From: a virus
DNA: 63,807 nt
Direction: 5' to 3' (one strand)
Virus record (IMG/VR): IMGVR_UViG_3300050138_000202
Span: 1-63,807 of that record
Both the position numbers and the translations under genes were made by a program. Of the stretch, positions 1 to 7,041 are shown one piece after another. Below the pieces are notes generated by a model. That model did not search any database, was not told where the DNA came from, and saw only the letters and a list, made by a program, of their open reading frames with translations. The number at the start of each line of letters is the position of its first letter. Positions within the stretch are counted from its first letter, which is position 1.

Positions 1-80
1 TTGGTGTTACCGGCGTGAATGATGATTGCGCCCTTTGGAGCTGTGAATAGGTTGCCTCGAATGGTCGTGACGTTACCCAC
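1..80 (-). CDS. Macro-domain-like protein, N-terminal fragment (runs off the window)
   Basis: Only the first 26 residues are present; the gene continues beyond base 1. The likely start is GTG at 80-78, overlapping the stop of the synthetase gene upstream, and a TGA in frame just before it excludes a longer form. The visible peptide includes IRGNLF, APKGAIIIH and AGNT, which resembles the N-terminus of macro domains (ADP-ribose binding or hydrolysing), where a GN(L/I)..AP.GAI(I/V)H..N pattern is usual. Function is inferred from this short stretch only. Confidence 0.45.
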   Translation of the reverse strand, partial: MGNVTTIRGNLFTAPKGAIIIHAGNT

Positions 81-1230
81 GCATCATCCTTTCCAGATCG
101 GACATTTCATAAGGATTGAATACAGCGTCTGGCGAACGAACGCGGTGTACGTTTTTAATATTGATACCAAGTTCCATGGCGATCCCTTCAACGAAAGAAT
201 CCTCATCGGGATGAGACACGATTTCGCCGTCTACGGTGTAGCGGTGCTCGTTTTCAACCAAATCCAGACAAGTGATTACGAGACTGCAGTCAGGGAGATA
301 CAGCCACGGCTCTTTGCTAATGCCGTATTTGAGAAGATCCAAGTCCAGCAGGGATTTCTTGAAGACTCCCTGATATGCATTCAAAACGTTGGTTTCTTTT
401 GGATTATTCTTAATATTGTGCGGAACGAACTCGTTGGTCATTGGTCCATTACCATGCCTGGTCTGGAAAGCCCTGGTGATCAAGAATGGGTGGAATTTAT
501 AAGTGCCAACCATTTCGCAGATGTTTCTGGTGCCTACATTTGATCGCGTTACGTGCGGAAAGAATCCGATGTTCTGATCTAGAAGCAGACCCTGAGATCC
601 CTCGAATATGAAATTTTTATAATCGGCGGTAGGCATCCACTTCACGAAGTGAAACGAGTGATACTGGCGCTCCATTATGAACGCGCAAGCTTCATAAAAA
701 CCTTCCATGTCTGGATCGAAATTTTTATAATAATCTTTCAGAAGCTTCATTTTTATACGAAAAATGGTGGGATGAAGAAGGTCGCCAACTTTTAACGAAT
801 ATCTGGCCTCCTCGCGCGCAAATGTAGCTCCAACACCAACGCCGCAGGTGCCGTGCTCCATTGCCTCAGAACTACGATTAGCGGCCTTCTCATAAGGCGT
901 CGTAATTGGGCAATTTTCGTCAACGTAAATTTTCGGAATGATTTTTTTAGCGAACAGGATGTTGTATTCGTTTACAAATCCAACAGGATCGAAAGAACAG
1001 AAGCGACTCCAATAAGTTGGAACTCCGTTAAGAGTGCCAGAACCAAAATTAGAAAATACATGTGATTTTCCTCCAGGTAGAGTGACCGTATGACCGGCCT
1101 GCTGGCCACCGCTATAGCGAATGACCAGTGGATCTTCAAGATTTTGACAAAGGGCATTCGTTGTGAGCCCTTTGCCTTCGTCTCCAAATCCGAGACCAAT
1201 TACTGCATGATAGTTATAATACTTCTTCAC
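73..1230 (-). CDS. Adenylosuccinate synthetase family protein (PurA/PurZ-like)
   Basis: About 385 residues when started at GTG 1230, which overlaps the end of the VWA gene by 17 nt; an upstream ATG at 1338 would add 36 residues that do not look like the family. PurA hallmarks are clear: GFGDEGKG (P-loop with catalytic Asp), QQAGHTV (catalytic His), FEGSQGLLLDQ and HVTRSNVGT. The family condenses IMP, or dGMP in phage PurZ, with aspartate. Phage copies usually serve 2-aminoadenine (Z) DNA synthesis. From memory, classical PurZ replaces the first Asp of GDEGKG, but here it is kept, so this could be a PurA, a PurZ0-type intermediate or a variant. A MazZ-like gene lies at 11829-12239. Confidence 0.85.
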   Translation of the reverse strand: MKKYYNYHAVIGLGFGDEGKGLTTNALCQNLEDPLVIRYSGGQQAGHTVTLPGGKSHVFSNFGSGTLNGVPTYWSRFCSFDPVGFVNEYNILFAKKIIPKIYVDENCPITTPYEKAANRSSEAMEHGTCGVGVGATFAREEARYSLKVGDLLHPTIFRIKMKLLKDYYKNFDPDMEGFYEACAFIMERQYHSFHFVKWMPTADYKNFIFEGSQGLLLDQNIGFFPHVTRSNVGTRNICEMVGTYKFHPFLITRAFQTRHGNGPMTNEFVPHNIKNNPKETNVLNAYQGVFKKSLLDLDLLKYGISKEPWLYLPDCSLVITCLDLVENEHRYTVDGEIVSHPDEDSFVEGIAMELGINIKNVHRVRSPDAVFNPYEMSDLERMMRG

Positions 1231-2062
1231 TGGTTGTGCTTTCTGCCACACCAGTACTGGCCGTGGTCGTACCACTTGCCTTGTGCTTGAGTACGGTATC
1301 AGCGATTGCTTTGGCCACGTCTTCTGCACGATCAACAACGAGAAGGTTTTTGCCCATCAGTTGCTTCCATCCATCGATGGTCTGGTCGTCATTTCCACGG
1401 TGGTTTACATGGATATGATAAACGTCATACGTCTCGCGAGCCTTTTTCAGGAGCGACACAGCCGTATATTCTTCGTACTGTCCTTTTCCGCACAAATTTT
1501 TCAGCGTTTCTGCGGGATAGTCTTGAAGAGTGGGCTCGTCACCAATTGTGAACAAAAGTCCTTTGCGTCCACGTTTCTCGAAAGAGTCGGTTTTAGTGCG
1601 ATATCCAGCGAAAAAGTGCGCTAAACCATAGCTTTCGCCTTCGTTTCCACCGCCGCCGCCTTCGAGGAAAACGGTAGTGAGCCATTTTTCCAGCAATTCG
1701 TCGCCAGATTCAAATTGACCAACTTGTAGCGGAGCGCCATCGCACTCGTGATCGCCAACACCCAAGAAAAGAACTTGAGGGTCTTTTTCGCCGTTTTGGA
1801 TGACTTGATCCATGATGTGCGGCAAGCCCTTTTTCACGAGAAAGTTCGGAATAGAGCCCATTGAGCCAGTGAGGTCCAATGCGATAATTATCGGGAACGA
1901 ATTCGGATGTTCTGCGGAATCGCGCGACTCGCGAACCAATACATTGTATGGGCTCATGGCGTTATTGAGTGAACGCGACTTGAAAATCTCAGCGTTGCTC
2001 TTGCCAACAAGTTTCGTTGAACGCGCAACGCTATTGGTTACTGAATATGTCCCGCTGCCCAT
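1214..2062 (-). CDS. VWA-domain protein with MIDAS motif
   Basis: 282 residues. A hydrophobic strand leads into DLTGSMGS at about residue 62, a metal-ion-dependent adhesion site of the DxSxS/DxTGS type. A Gly-rich loop EGGGGGNEGES and a GDEPT segment follow, as expected for a von Willebrand A fold. There is no signal peptide or membrane segment, so it is probably a cytoplasmic metal-dependent protein-binding module. The start ATG overlaps the stop of the preceding small gene (TAATG) and its end overlaps the PurA-like gene, so the three form an operon. The role in the phage is not known; VWA proteins often pair with ATPases or modification enzymes. Confidence 0.75.
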   Translation of the reverse strand: MGSGTYSVTNSVARSTKLVGKSNAEIFKSRSLNNAMSPYNVLVRESRDSAEHPNSFPIIIALDLTGSMGSIPNFLVKKGLPHIMDQVIQNGEKDPQVLFLGVGDHECDGAPLQVGQFESGDELLEKWLTTVFLEGGGGGNEGESYGLAHFFAGYRTKTDSFEKRGRKGLLFTIGDEPTLQDYPAETLKNLCGKGQYEEYTAVSLLKKARETYDVYHIHVNHRGNDDQTIDGWKQLMGKNLLVVDRAEDVAKAIADTVLKHKASGTTTASTGVAESTTSEEVL

Positions 2063-2421
2063 TAGAAAGCACCGCCGAACAGATACGCATAGCGCTTCTG
2101 TGCGATTTCAAGTTTGATTTCCAGGTTGCGGATTTTGAGGCCGAGTTCAATGTCTTTTGCGACATACTCTGCAGAGTTGAAATCTGACGCCAAAACTAGG
2201 CTGTCGGCGCTGGTCGGAGAAAGGTCAAGCAAGTTGCCTTGTTCCATCACGAAGCGTCGCAGTTGAACCTGCATGTCTTCGACTTGGCGCTTATACATAA
2301 GCTGCGTGTCGTCAGAAATGGTCGTTGCGCGATCTTCGCGAATTTTGGCGTTATTGCGCTTCAAGGAAGCGGCAAAAGCTCCAACTACTTTAGTGTCTGT
2401 GGTCGTTTCTGTGGATTTCAT
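2062..2421 (-). CDS. Hypothetical protein, helical
   Basis: 119 residues starting at ATG 2421 behind GAGGAGATC, a strong ribosome binding site; longer in-frame forms lack one. The protein has a Thr-rich N-terminus and then two charged helical stretches (QLMYKRQVEDMQVQLRRF and LKIRNLEIKLEIAQKR) that look coiled-coil. It is coupled to the VWA gene by a TAATG overlap, so the two products may work together. No family recognised. Confidence 0.65.
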   Translation of the reverse strand: MKSTETTTDTKVVGAFAASLKRNNAKIREDRATTISDDTQLMYKRQVEDMQVQLRRFVMEQGNLLDLSPTSADSLVLASDFNSAEYVAKDIELGLKIRNLEIKLEIAQKRYAYLFGGAF

Positions 2422-2566
2422 TTGATCTCCTCGATCATGGGTTATTAGGAGATCGTATATTAGAGGTAGGGGATTGTCAACAAAAATCTGCCACGTATGT
2501 CGGCTATGGTAGGCAAATACTGACGCCCAGAGTTGAAACATAGCGTCGCGCGAAAAACAAAAAAAA

Positions 2567-2637
2567 TGGCCCCTCCTACAGTTCGCTACTCTGTTCTACC
2601 ATCCATCACTGGCGGCGTGCGCTTACACTAAAGAGGG
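2567..2637 (-). ncRNA. tRNA-like cloverleaf element 1
   Basis: 71 nt on the minus strand. It can fold as CCCTCTT/AGGAGGG outer stem (9 bp if the flanking GC/GC is included), arm GTGT-AAGC-GCAC, a central arm, and arm ACAG-AGTAGCGAA-CTGT, followed by CCA and eight T. Element 2 has the same layout and loops with compensating base changes in three stems, which argues for a conserved RNA. The D-like and T-like loops lack the usual GG and TTC, so this is not a standard tRNA. The T-run after the stem could also act as a terminator. Confidence 0.45.
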
Positions 2638-2839
2638 GCATAAAACGGATAGACCAGTCGCTAATCTGGCTCGTTAGGTCGCGCTAACAGGTCTGCGGTG
2701 CCGCGCGCATTTGTATGGACACCAACCGCGTGCTCCAGAGATCCGTCTGGATATTCTCCAGCTGTACAACGAGATTTACTCGCAGATTAGTCTCACTACC
2801 GGCTTGAAGATCTCAGCTTCCACGCTTCTATCAAAAAAA

Positions 2840-2910
2840 TGGTCCCAATGGCAGTTCGCTACTCTGCTCACCCAGCTTTGTGGCCAAGTGCGCGCTTACG
2901 CTACAAAGGG
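2840..2910 (-). ncRNA. tRNA-like cloverleaf element 2
   Basis: 71 nt on the minus strand, two bases downstream of the tRNA at 2913-2986. Outer stem CCCTTTG/CATTGGG has two T-T mismatches; adding GT/AC gives a 5-bp GTCCC/GGGAC core. Arm GCGT-AAGC-GCGC and arm GCAG-AGTAGCGAA-CTGC covary with those of element 1 while both loops are identical. It ends ACCA followed by seven T. It may be a degenerate tRNA, a tRNA mimic or a structured terminator RNA. Confidence 0.45.
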
Positions 2911-2912
2911 AC

Positions 2913-2986
2913 TGGTCCCGAATGATGGAGTTAAACCACCGACCTCCAGCCCTAACGGCTGGCGCTCTACACTGAGCTAATTCGGG
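2913..2986 (-). tRNA. tRNA-like gene with apparent anticodon UUA (reads UAA), encoded CCA
   Basis: A full cloverleaf on the minus strand: perfect 7-bp acceptor CCCGAAT/ATTCGGG, discriminator A, encoded CCA, D arm GCTC-AGTGTA-GAGC, anticodon arm CCAGC-CGTTAGG-GCTGG, 5-nt variable loop, T arm GGTGG-TTTAACT-CCATC. Standard numbering puts UUA at 2955-2953, an ochre-reading anticodon. Position 33 is G rather than U, the D loop lacks GG and the T loop has T at position 56. Those departures mean it could be a decayed tRNA or decode differently (a one-base shift gives UAG, leucine). Confidence 0.55.
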
Positions 2987-2997
2987 TCAAAAAAACA

Positions 2998-3067
2998 TCG
3001 GCCTAGTGGCGTAGCTAAGGTGCCCCTGTAGGTACTCTACGCAGTCTACCATCGACCTGGACGCCGA
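2998..3067 (-). ncRNA. Possible third cloverleaf element
   Basis: 70 nt on the minus strand, the same size and spacing as its neighbours and followed by TG and a T-run. Outer pairing TCGGC/GCCGA, a D-like arm GGTC-GATGGTA-GACT with a normal-looking GG-containing loop, and arm GTAG-AGTAC-CTAC can be drawn. The last arm is weak and there is no CCA. Weaker than the other units. Confidence 0.3.
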
Positions 3068-3274
3068 CTTAAAATGAGGGATTGGGCGAACAATGTATAA
3101 AAAGCAATCCCTAAATAACGCCCCGTATAAATTCCCGACAATAAACAAAGACCCTGCAAGCAGGACATATTTTTTGGGAATGACAAAACAGGTTCGACTC
3201 TACTGGGTGGTTGAGTCAGCCATGTAGTTATGCCCTCTCGCCTCACTAGCTCCAGCACTATGACAGGATTGCTA

Positions 3275-3847
3275 CTACAGCAACCCAACGGACTGAAGCA
3301 AATTAACATATTCAGTACTCAAAACGATTTTAGCACCAAGATTTTTCTGTGACAAATTGTCTTCGACTTCTTCTAGGTGTTTTCTAAGCTGTAATTCTTT
3401 TGATTTGAACGATTTAACGTCATCTTCTGTTGTTACCGGAAGTGCGAAAGTAACGGATGTTTCGCCATAACGCTCTGCGCCTTTTTCAAGTTGAAGCTTC
3501 TTAGATTGTGCCAAATCAGCAGCCTCTTTGTAATCCAGTACGTCAACTCCAGAATTTGATTTCTCAAGTTGGGCAGTTAGTTGTTCACGATAATTGATCA
3601 AATCATTTATGCCTACCGCACTGTTGGCGACAGCAATACTTTTGCGAATATAAAAACGAATCAGAATCAGAGATTCTTGGGCATCAACGTCCGCTAGATA
3701 TTTTCGTCGGGCTGCGGCAAGCGCATTATGACGCTCAGTTTCATCGGCCATTGCGCGAACTTTAACGGTAGGAGAAGGAGACATAGCGTTAACATATGCC
3801 AGAATTTTTGCTTCTAATTTTCGTGCCTTGCGTAAATTCAATTCCAT
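3275..3847 (-). CDS. Hypothetical protein, mostly helical
   Basis: 190 residues, ATG behind GAGGAGATTATT. Charged helices dominate (LRKARKLEAKI, INYREQLTAQLEK, KELQLRKHLEEVEDN), consistent with an all-alpha or coiled-coil protein. No signal peptide, membrane span or catalytic motif is visible. It is the first minus-strand gene upstream of the structured RNA stretch. Function unknown. Confidence 0.65.
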   Translation of the reverse strand: MELNLRKARKLEAKILAYVNAMSPSPTVKVRAMADETERHNALAAARRKYLADVDAQESLILIRFYIRKSIAVANSAVGINDLINYREQLTAQLEKSNSGVDVLDYKEAADLAQSKKLQLEKGAERYGETSVTFALPVTTEDDVKSFKSKELQLRKHLEEVEDNLSQKNLGAKIVLSTEYVNLLQSVGLL

Positions 3848-3898
3848 AATAATCTCCTCAATCTCTGTACTCCTGTTATATCATGTAGAAAGGCATAG

Positions 3899-4357
3899 TC
3901 AATATTTATTTTTCTTTTTCATGTTCTTTTCTGCAAGCAAATATTGCAGATTCCAAGGAACATGTAGACCAGACACGTTTTTACCATTTATGGGCACAAT
4001 GTGATCTACATGATATCCATCAGGGCGATTTTCATAAATAGCATCTACGGCCTTCTTTTGATCGTTAGTCAACCAATGAGGCGTAGCCTGTTTAAGGCGC
4101 TGATCGTATCGCCTACTTCTGGCCCTAGCTTTGCCAGGATTGTTAATGCGCCACTTTCTGTCGCTTATCCTTCTTTTTTCTTTCTTTTCCTTGTCGGAAA
4201 GCTTAAGTCTAGGTTTACGATTTTTAAGTAATTGATTTTTGCGCTTCTTTTTAGAGCAGTCTTTGCAACAAGACTGTTTTCCATCTTTTGAGGTCTTTCT
4301 TGTATAAAAATCATCTGTACTTTTTACAAGACGGCAATCTGAACACTGTTTTAGCAT
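3899..4357 (-). CDS. HNH homing endonuclease
   Basis: 152 residues. N-terminal zinc pair CSDCRL..CCKDC, a Lys/Arg-rich linker, then the HNH core with VDHIVPINGKNVSGLH and PWNLQYLL, where DH supplies the first metal-binding His and N the central residue. It stands alone between unrelated small genes, like the dozen other nuclease genes in this window, and probably cuts a recipient phage genome to spread itself. The closest relative in the window is 25115-25561, which shares the GKNVSGLH segment. Confidence 0.85.
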   Translation of the reverse strand: MLKQCSDCRLVKSTDDFYTRKTSKDGKQSCCKDCSKKKRKNQLLKNRKPRLKLSDKEKKEKRRISDRKWRINNPGKARARSRRYDQRLKQATPHWLTNDQKKAVDAIYENRPDGYHVDHIVPINGKNVSGLHVPWNLQYLLAEKNMKKKNKY

Positions 4358-4366
4358 AAAAGCAAA

Positions 4367-4432
4367 AGCCCTTACTCTCGATTTACGGCTGTTACTCCCT
4401 TTCGGGCACCGCCGAGTACAGAGGTTTGGGCT
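4367..4432 (-). promoter_or_regulatory. Long imperfect hairpin in the leader of the HNH gene
   Basis: On the minus strand, nested pairings AGCCC/GGGCT, CTCT/AGAG, CGGC/GCCG and a GAAA tetraloop closed by CCC/GGG form one rod with asymmetric internal loops, ending in GGGCTTTTGCTTTT ten bases before the HNH start. It could be an attenuator, a riboswitch-like leader or a terminator for the gene at 4439. I cannot match it to a named riboswitch. Confidence 0.4.
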
Positions 4433-4438
4433 ATGCTA

Positions 4439-4660
4439 TCAGTTTAAAGGCCCAGATTCCTGGGCTTCTTTGGATTCAAGCAGCGCTTCAACTTCGTCCA
4501 GATGAGACGAAATTTCTGCAATCACTTTCTGCAAGTTAGCGGATTCTCTAGCGAGATCCGCAATATTTAGCGTCATTTCTATATGACGATCTTCTAACTG
4601 TGCTTTGGTTAAGGTGGAAACATCCACGCCGATGTGGTCGCACATTTGACACATATACAC
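4439..4660 (-). CDS. Small CxxC protein, coiled coil
   Basis: 73 residues: an N-terminal MCQMCDH (possible metal-binding CxxC with a nearby His) followed by one long amphipathic helix ending in EVEALLESKE. ATG is preceded by CCAGGAGAAGT. Unknown role. Confidence 0.6.
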   Translation of the reverse strand: MYMCQMCDHIGVDVSTLTKAQLEDRHIEMTLNIADLARESANLQKVIAEISSHLDEVEALLESKEAQESGPLN

Positions 4661-4751
4661 TTCTCCTGGTTGGAGTTAATAATGTGTCAAGATAAAACAG
4701 CGACCTTGACTTGTTTAAACTATATCACGAACGATTTGAGGAATACAAGAA

Positions 4752-6311
4752 CTATTTTTTATTTTTTTCGGATTTTGACGTAAGACTTTTCAACATTTTT
4801 TCTTGATTGAAAGATTTCTGCAAAAGCATAGTCTGACCAATAACTTGGATCTCGCCTCTACTGAGTGTTGGCATACGAGATTTCATCCACGTCTCAAATT
4901 GCTCGCGCTTATTCCAAGCCATATATTCTGTCTCTGCGCGTTGGAGCATTTCGGACTTTTGGACCTTGGTGCCCTTGAGCGGTTTTTCAGGATGGCCAAG
5001 CATAGCTCCGCCGATTTTAGCGGCGTTGGGCTTGTAGGTGCCAGCGTCAATTTGACTTTGTAATTGCTTCACTTTGGCGTCTTTTGGAGCCAATTTAGGA
5101 TTCGAGGCGTCTTTACGCAAATCTTCGCTTTTGCCTACACTAATATGTGGGGCTAAAACCTGAACGCGCGAGTCTTTTGATCTGAGGGGTTTATTGATTC
5201 TCGATGCGCCAGGATCATTGCCCGACTGTGGGTCAACGCCAGACATACCGGCTTTTTTGAGATTTTTATCAAGCTCTTCTTTACCCAAAGCAGCGCCACC
5301 AGTCAAATTAGCGGGACCTGCGAGACCTGAGCCCGCAGTCATGGCCTTGCTCATTCTTGGATCGTAAAGCTTACTCGTAGCGGGAGTATGCACTCCAGCT
5401 ATAGCACCTTGGGGTTTCGGCGCTGCACTAGTTGGCGGTTTAACCACAGAAAGTGCGGGTTTCGCGGCGGGCGTCTTCGTTGGTGCAGGAGAGGGACTTG
5501 AAATTTTTGGAAGCTTGTTGCCACGGTCGTCTTTGACCGTTACGCCAGTTCCAGTTCTGTGTTGTGTAGCTTTTTTCATTTCTTCAGATGCCAAGAGACC
5601 TCCGGCAGAGGTAGGACCGACGCCGCTAAGTGCAGATGATGCCAGACCGGCACTCTGCCCACCGCCCATGTCTTTCTGGAACGGTTTAATCCCAAGCTTA
5701 GCGGCGTGCTTATTTGGGTCCTCTTTCTTCAATAAGTCCCATAACTTAGACTTGCTGTCTATATTGAGGACTTCGATTTCAACGGTTTCGGTCTTGAAAA
5801 GCTCATCAATCGCACTTTTCTTTGCGGTCGGCGTGGCCACAGAGACCATTTCAGCGACAGCAGCCTTATTACAAGGCAGGATTGTGATTGTAATTTTTCT
5901 AGCGATGGAGCGCGTGACCGTAATTCCCTCTTTGGAGATTTTGGAGCCTTCCACGGAAAAATTCATCATGTTGCGTTCGTTCTGGCGATCTGCGTCGTAG
6001 CGGAACTTTCCGGCCACTTCCCGCGCGGAGTCGGTGTAGTCATCGGTCAATTCGCCCATAACATATAGAAAGGGCACCTTGCATTTGTTCCAAAATTTGA
6101 GCTGGTGGTCGTCTTCGCAGTCGGCGTCCGAGAAAATCTTCCGTGCTTTCAATATCTTACCGACAACCTGAGACGGTTGGTCAGCCTTGTGCTCCCAGTT
6201 GAAAACGCCATCTTTGTCGAGGCTCGAAATGTCGAGACCGGCAATCGAAACGATTTCCCCAGAAGTATCAATATTTTCGGAAGCTCCAATGCCATGAATG
6301 TACGTGCTCAT
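4752..6311 (-). CDS. Prohead protease with long C-terminal scaffold-like region
   Basis: 519 residues, ATG behind GGAGAG. The first 160 residues match phage prohead serine proteases: FNWEHKADQPSQVVGKI carries the probable catalytic His41, and MMNFSVEG carries Ser119, followed by the ITVTRSIARKITITILPC strand pattern. The remaining 350 residues are Lys/Ala/Pro/Ser-rich, low in complexity, and probably act as internal scaffold or core that is degraded during maturation. It is transcribed away from the capsid operon across the 6312-6529 promoter region; most phages have it in line with the capsid gene. Confidence 0.85.
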   Translation of the reverse strand: MSTYIHGIGASENIDTSGEIVSIAGLDISSLDKDGVFNWEHKADQPSQVVGKILKARKIFSDADCEDDHQLKFWNKCKVPFLYVMGELTDDYTDSAREVAGKFRYDADRQNERNMMNFSVEGSKISKEGITVTRSIARKITITILPCNKAAVAEMVSVATPTAKKSAIDELFKTETVEIEVLNIDSKSKLWDLLKKEDPNKHAAKLGIKPFQKDMGGGQSAGLASSALSGVGPTSAGGLLASEEMKKATQHRTGTGVTVKDDRGNKLPKISSPSPAPTKTPAAKPALSVVKPPTSAAPKPQGAIAGVHTPATSKLYDPRMSKAMTAGSGLAGPANLTGGAALGKEELDKNLKKAGMSGVDPQSGNDPGASRINKPLRSKDSRVQVLAPHISVGKSEDLRKDASNPKLAPKDAKVKQLQSQIDAGTYKPNAAKIGGAMLGHPEKPLKGTKVQKSEMLQRAETEYMAWNKREQFETWMKSRMPTLSRGEIQVIGQTMLLQKSFNQEKMLKSLTSKSEKNKK

Positions 6312-6356
6312 CTACTCTCCATATATCACGGTAAAGATTGCCCCATGTTGAATTTT

Positions 6357-6384
6357 GGCAAGTAAATCGATCTATTTACTCGCC
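6357..6384. promoter_or_regulatory. Inverted repeat between divergent head operons
   Basis: AGTAAAT-N6-ATTTACT is a perfect 7-bp inverted repeat, flanked by GGC/GCC one mismatch further out. It lies between the protease gene (minus) and the capsid operon promoter (plus), so it is placed to act as an operator or hairpin for either direction. A second weaker hairpin, TTACAC..GTGTAA with an inner CTG/CAG, lies at 6479-6509 in the plus-strand leader. Confidence 0.45.
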
Positions 6385-6428
6385 ATTGTAAAAAGGTTTT
6401 GGCAGCTTTTACACGATAAGTTGTTGAT

Positions 6429-6458
6429 TTTACAAATATATTTTCAGAGCGTTATAAT
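6429..6458 (+). promoter_or_regulatory. Sigma70-type promoter for the virion operon
   Basis: TTTACA at 6429-6434 and a perfect TATAAT at 6453-6458, 18 bp apart, inside an AT-rich stretch 71 bases before the first plus-strand virion gene. This is the best classical promoter match in the left half of the window and implies host RNA polymerase use. Confidence 0.6.
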
Positions 6459-6529
6459 CTTCCTGAAGTTACACGTACTTACACCTGACACTAAAAGCAG
6501 GTTGTGTAAAACGAAAAATAGGAGAAAAT

Positions 6530-7009
6530 ATGTATTCAAACGCAAAAGCAATTCGCCTGGTTCAAGACATTGTCGACCTTCTGAACGCTCGCCTGAAAGG
6601 CCAAACCGCCGCTCACGCACTTAACACCATTTCCCAAGGTTTCACCGTTGACGCTAATGGCGCATCGTGGCCCTATGCATTAATTTCAAATGCTACTGAT
6701 GGAACTGCCGCAGACGCACCCGTCGTATACATCCAAGTTTCCAACGTTGACATGGTTTCGAAAGACATTTTCGGCAACCAAACGTATGCTTACGCACCCC
6801 ACATTTTACAACTTGGCTATGATCCTGCTGCAACCAATGCAGTAGCTCTCGCTGACCTTTTGACCTGCGAATTCGAATCCATTAAATCTGGTGTTCGTTT
6901 GCAAGTTAAAACCGTTACGGCTCACGCACAAGTTAACGCAGCAAACGTAAACGCAGCAGCACCTGCAGCTGATTTGGATCAATTATACTGGCCTACTAAG
7001 CTCGTCTAA
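6530..7009 (+). CDS. Probable virion protein upstream of the capsid genes
   Basis: 159 residues, ATG after AGGAGA. Ala/Val/Thr-rich without charged clusters or a signal peptide; the style is that of a small structural protein such as a capsid decoration or head protein. First gene of the operon that continues with the scaffold-like and capsid genes. No family recognised, so the role is positional inference. Confidence 0.6.
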   Translation: MYSNAKAIRLVQDIVDLLNARLKGQTAAHALNTISQGFTVDANGASWPYALISNATDGTAADAPVVYIQVSNVDMVSKDIFGNQTYAYAPHILQLGYDPAATNAVALADLLTCEFESIKSGVRLQVKTVTAHAQVNAANVNAAAPAADLDQLYWPTKLV

Positions 7010-7041
7010 TTCCAAACAATTCAGACACTTAGGAGAACATT

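Larger units (their letters stand above)
2422..3274 (-). other. 850-nt structured non-coding stretch
   Basis: No convincing gene on either strand. Read on the minus strand, between two minus-strand genes, it holds four consecutive cloverleaf-like units (listed separately). Further hairpins follow the pattern TTGCT-N5-AGCAA near 3284, CCTGC-N2-GCAGG near 3152, and a 7-bp pair GGGATTG/CAATCCC around 3082-3115. Segment 2640-2700 also has a CCAG-N8-CTGG arm with loop ATTAGCGA, resembling the conserved loop of the two 71-nt elements. The frame 2711-2980 on the plus strand reads through these RNA elements and I do not accept it as a gene. Confidence 0.6.

Noticed and set aside
2711-2980. Plus-strand frame with a histone-like-looking peptide
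   Set aside because: It runs antisense through the tRNA and cloverleaf elements, lacks a ribosome binding site and ends in low-complexity sequence; the RNA reading explains the DNA better.
2567-3067. Ordinary tRNA cluster
   Set aside because: Only 2913-2986 has a full tRNA layout; the others lack D-loop GG and T-loop TTC, and outer-stem pairing extends into the would-be CCA.
3070-3270. tmRNA or group I intron
   Set aside because: Several hairpins and a TTCGA stretch are present but no tag reading frame, intron core or conserved end could be drawn.
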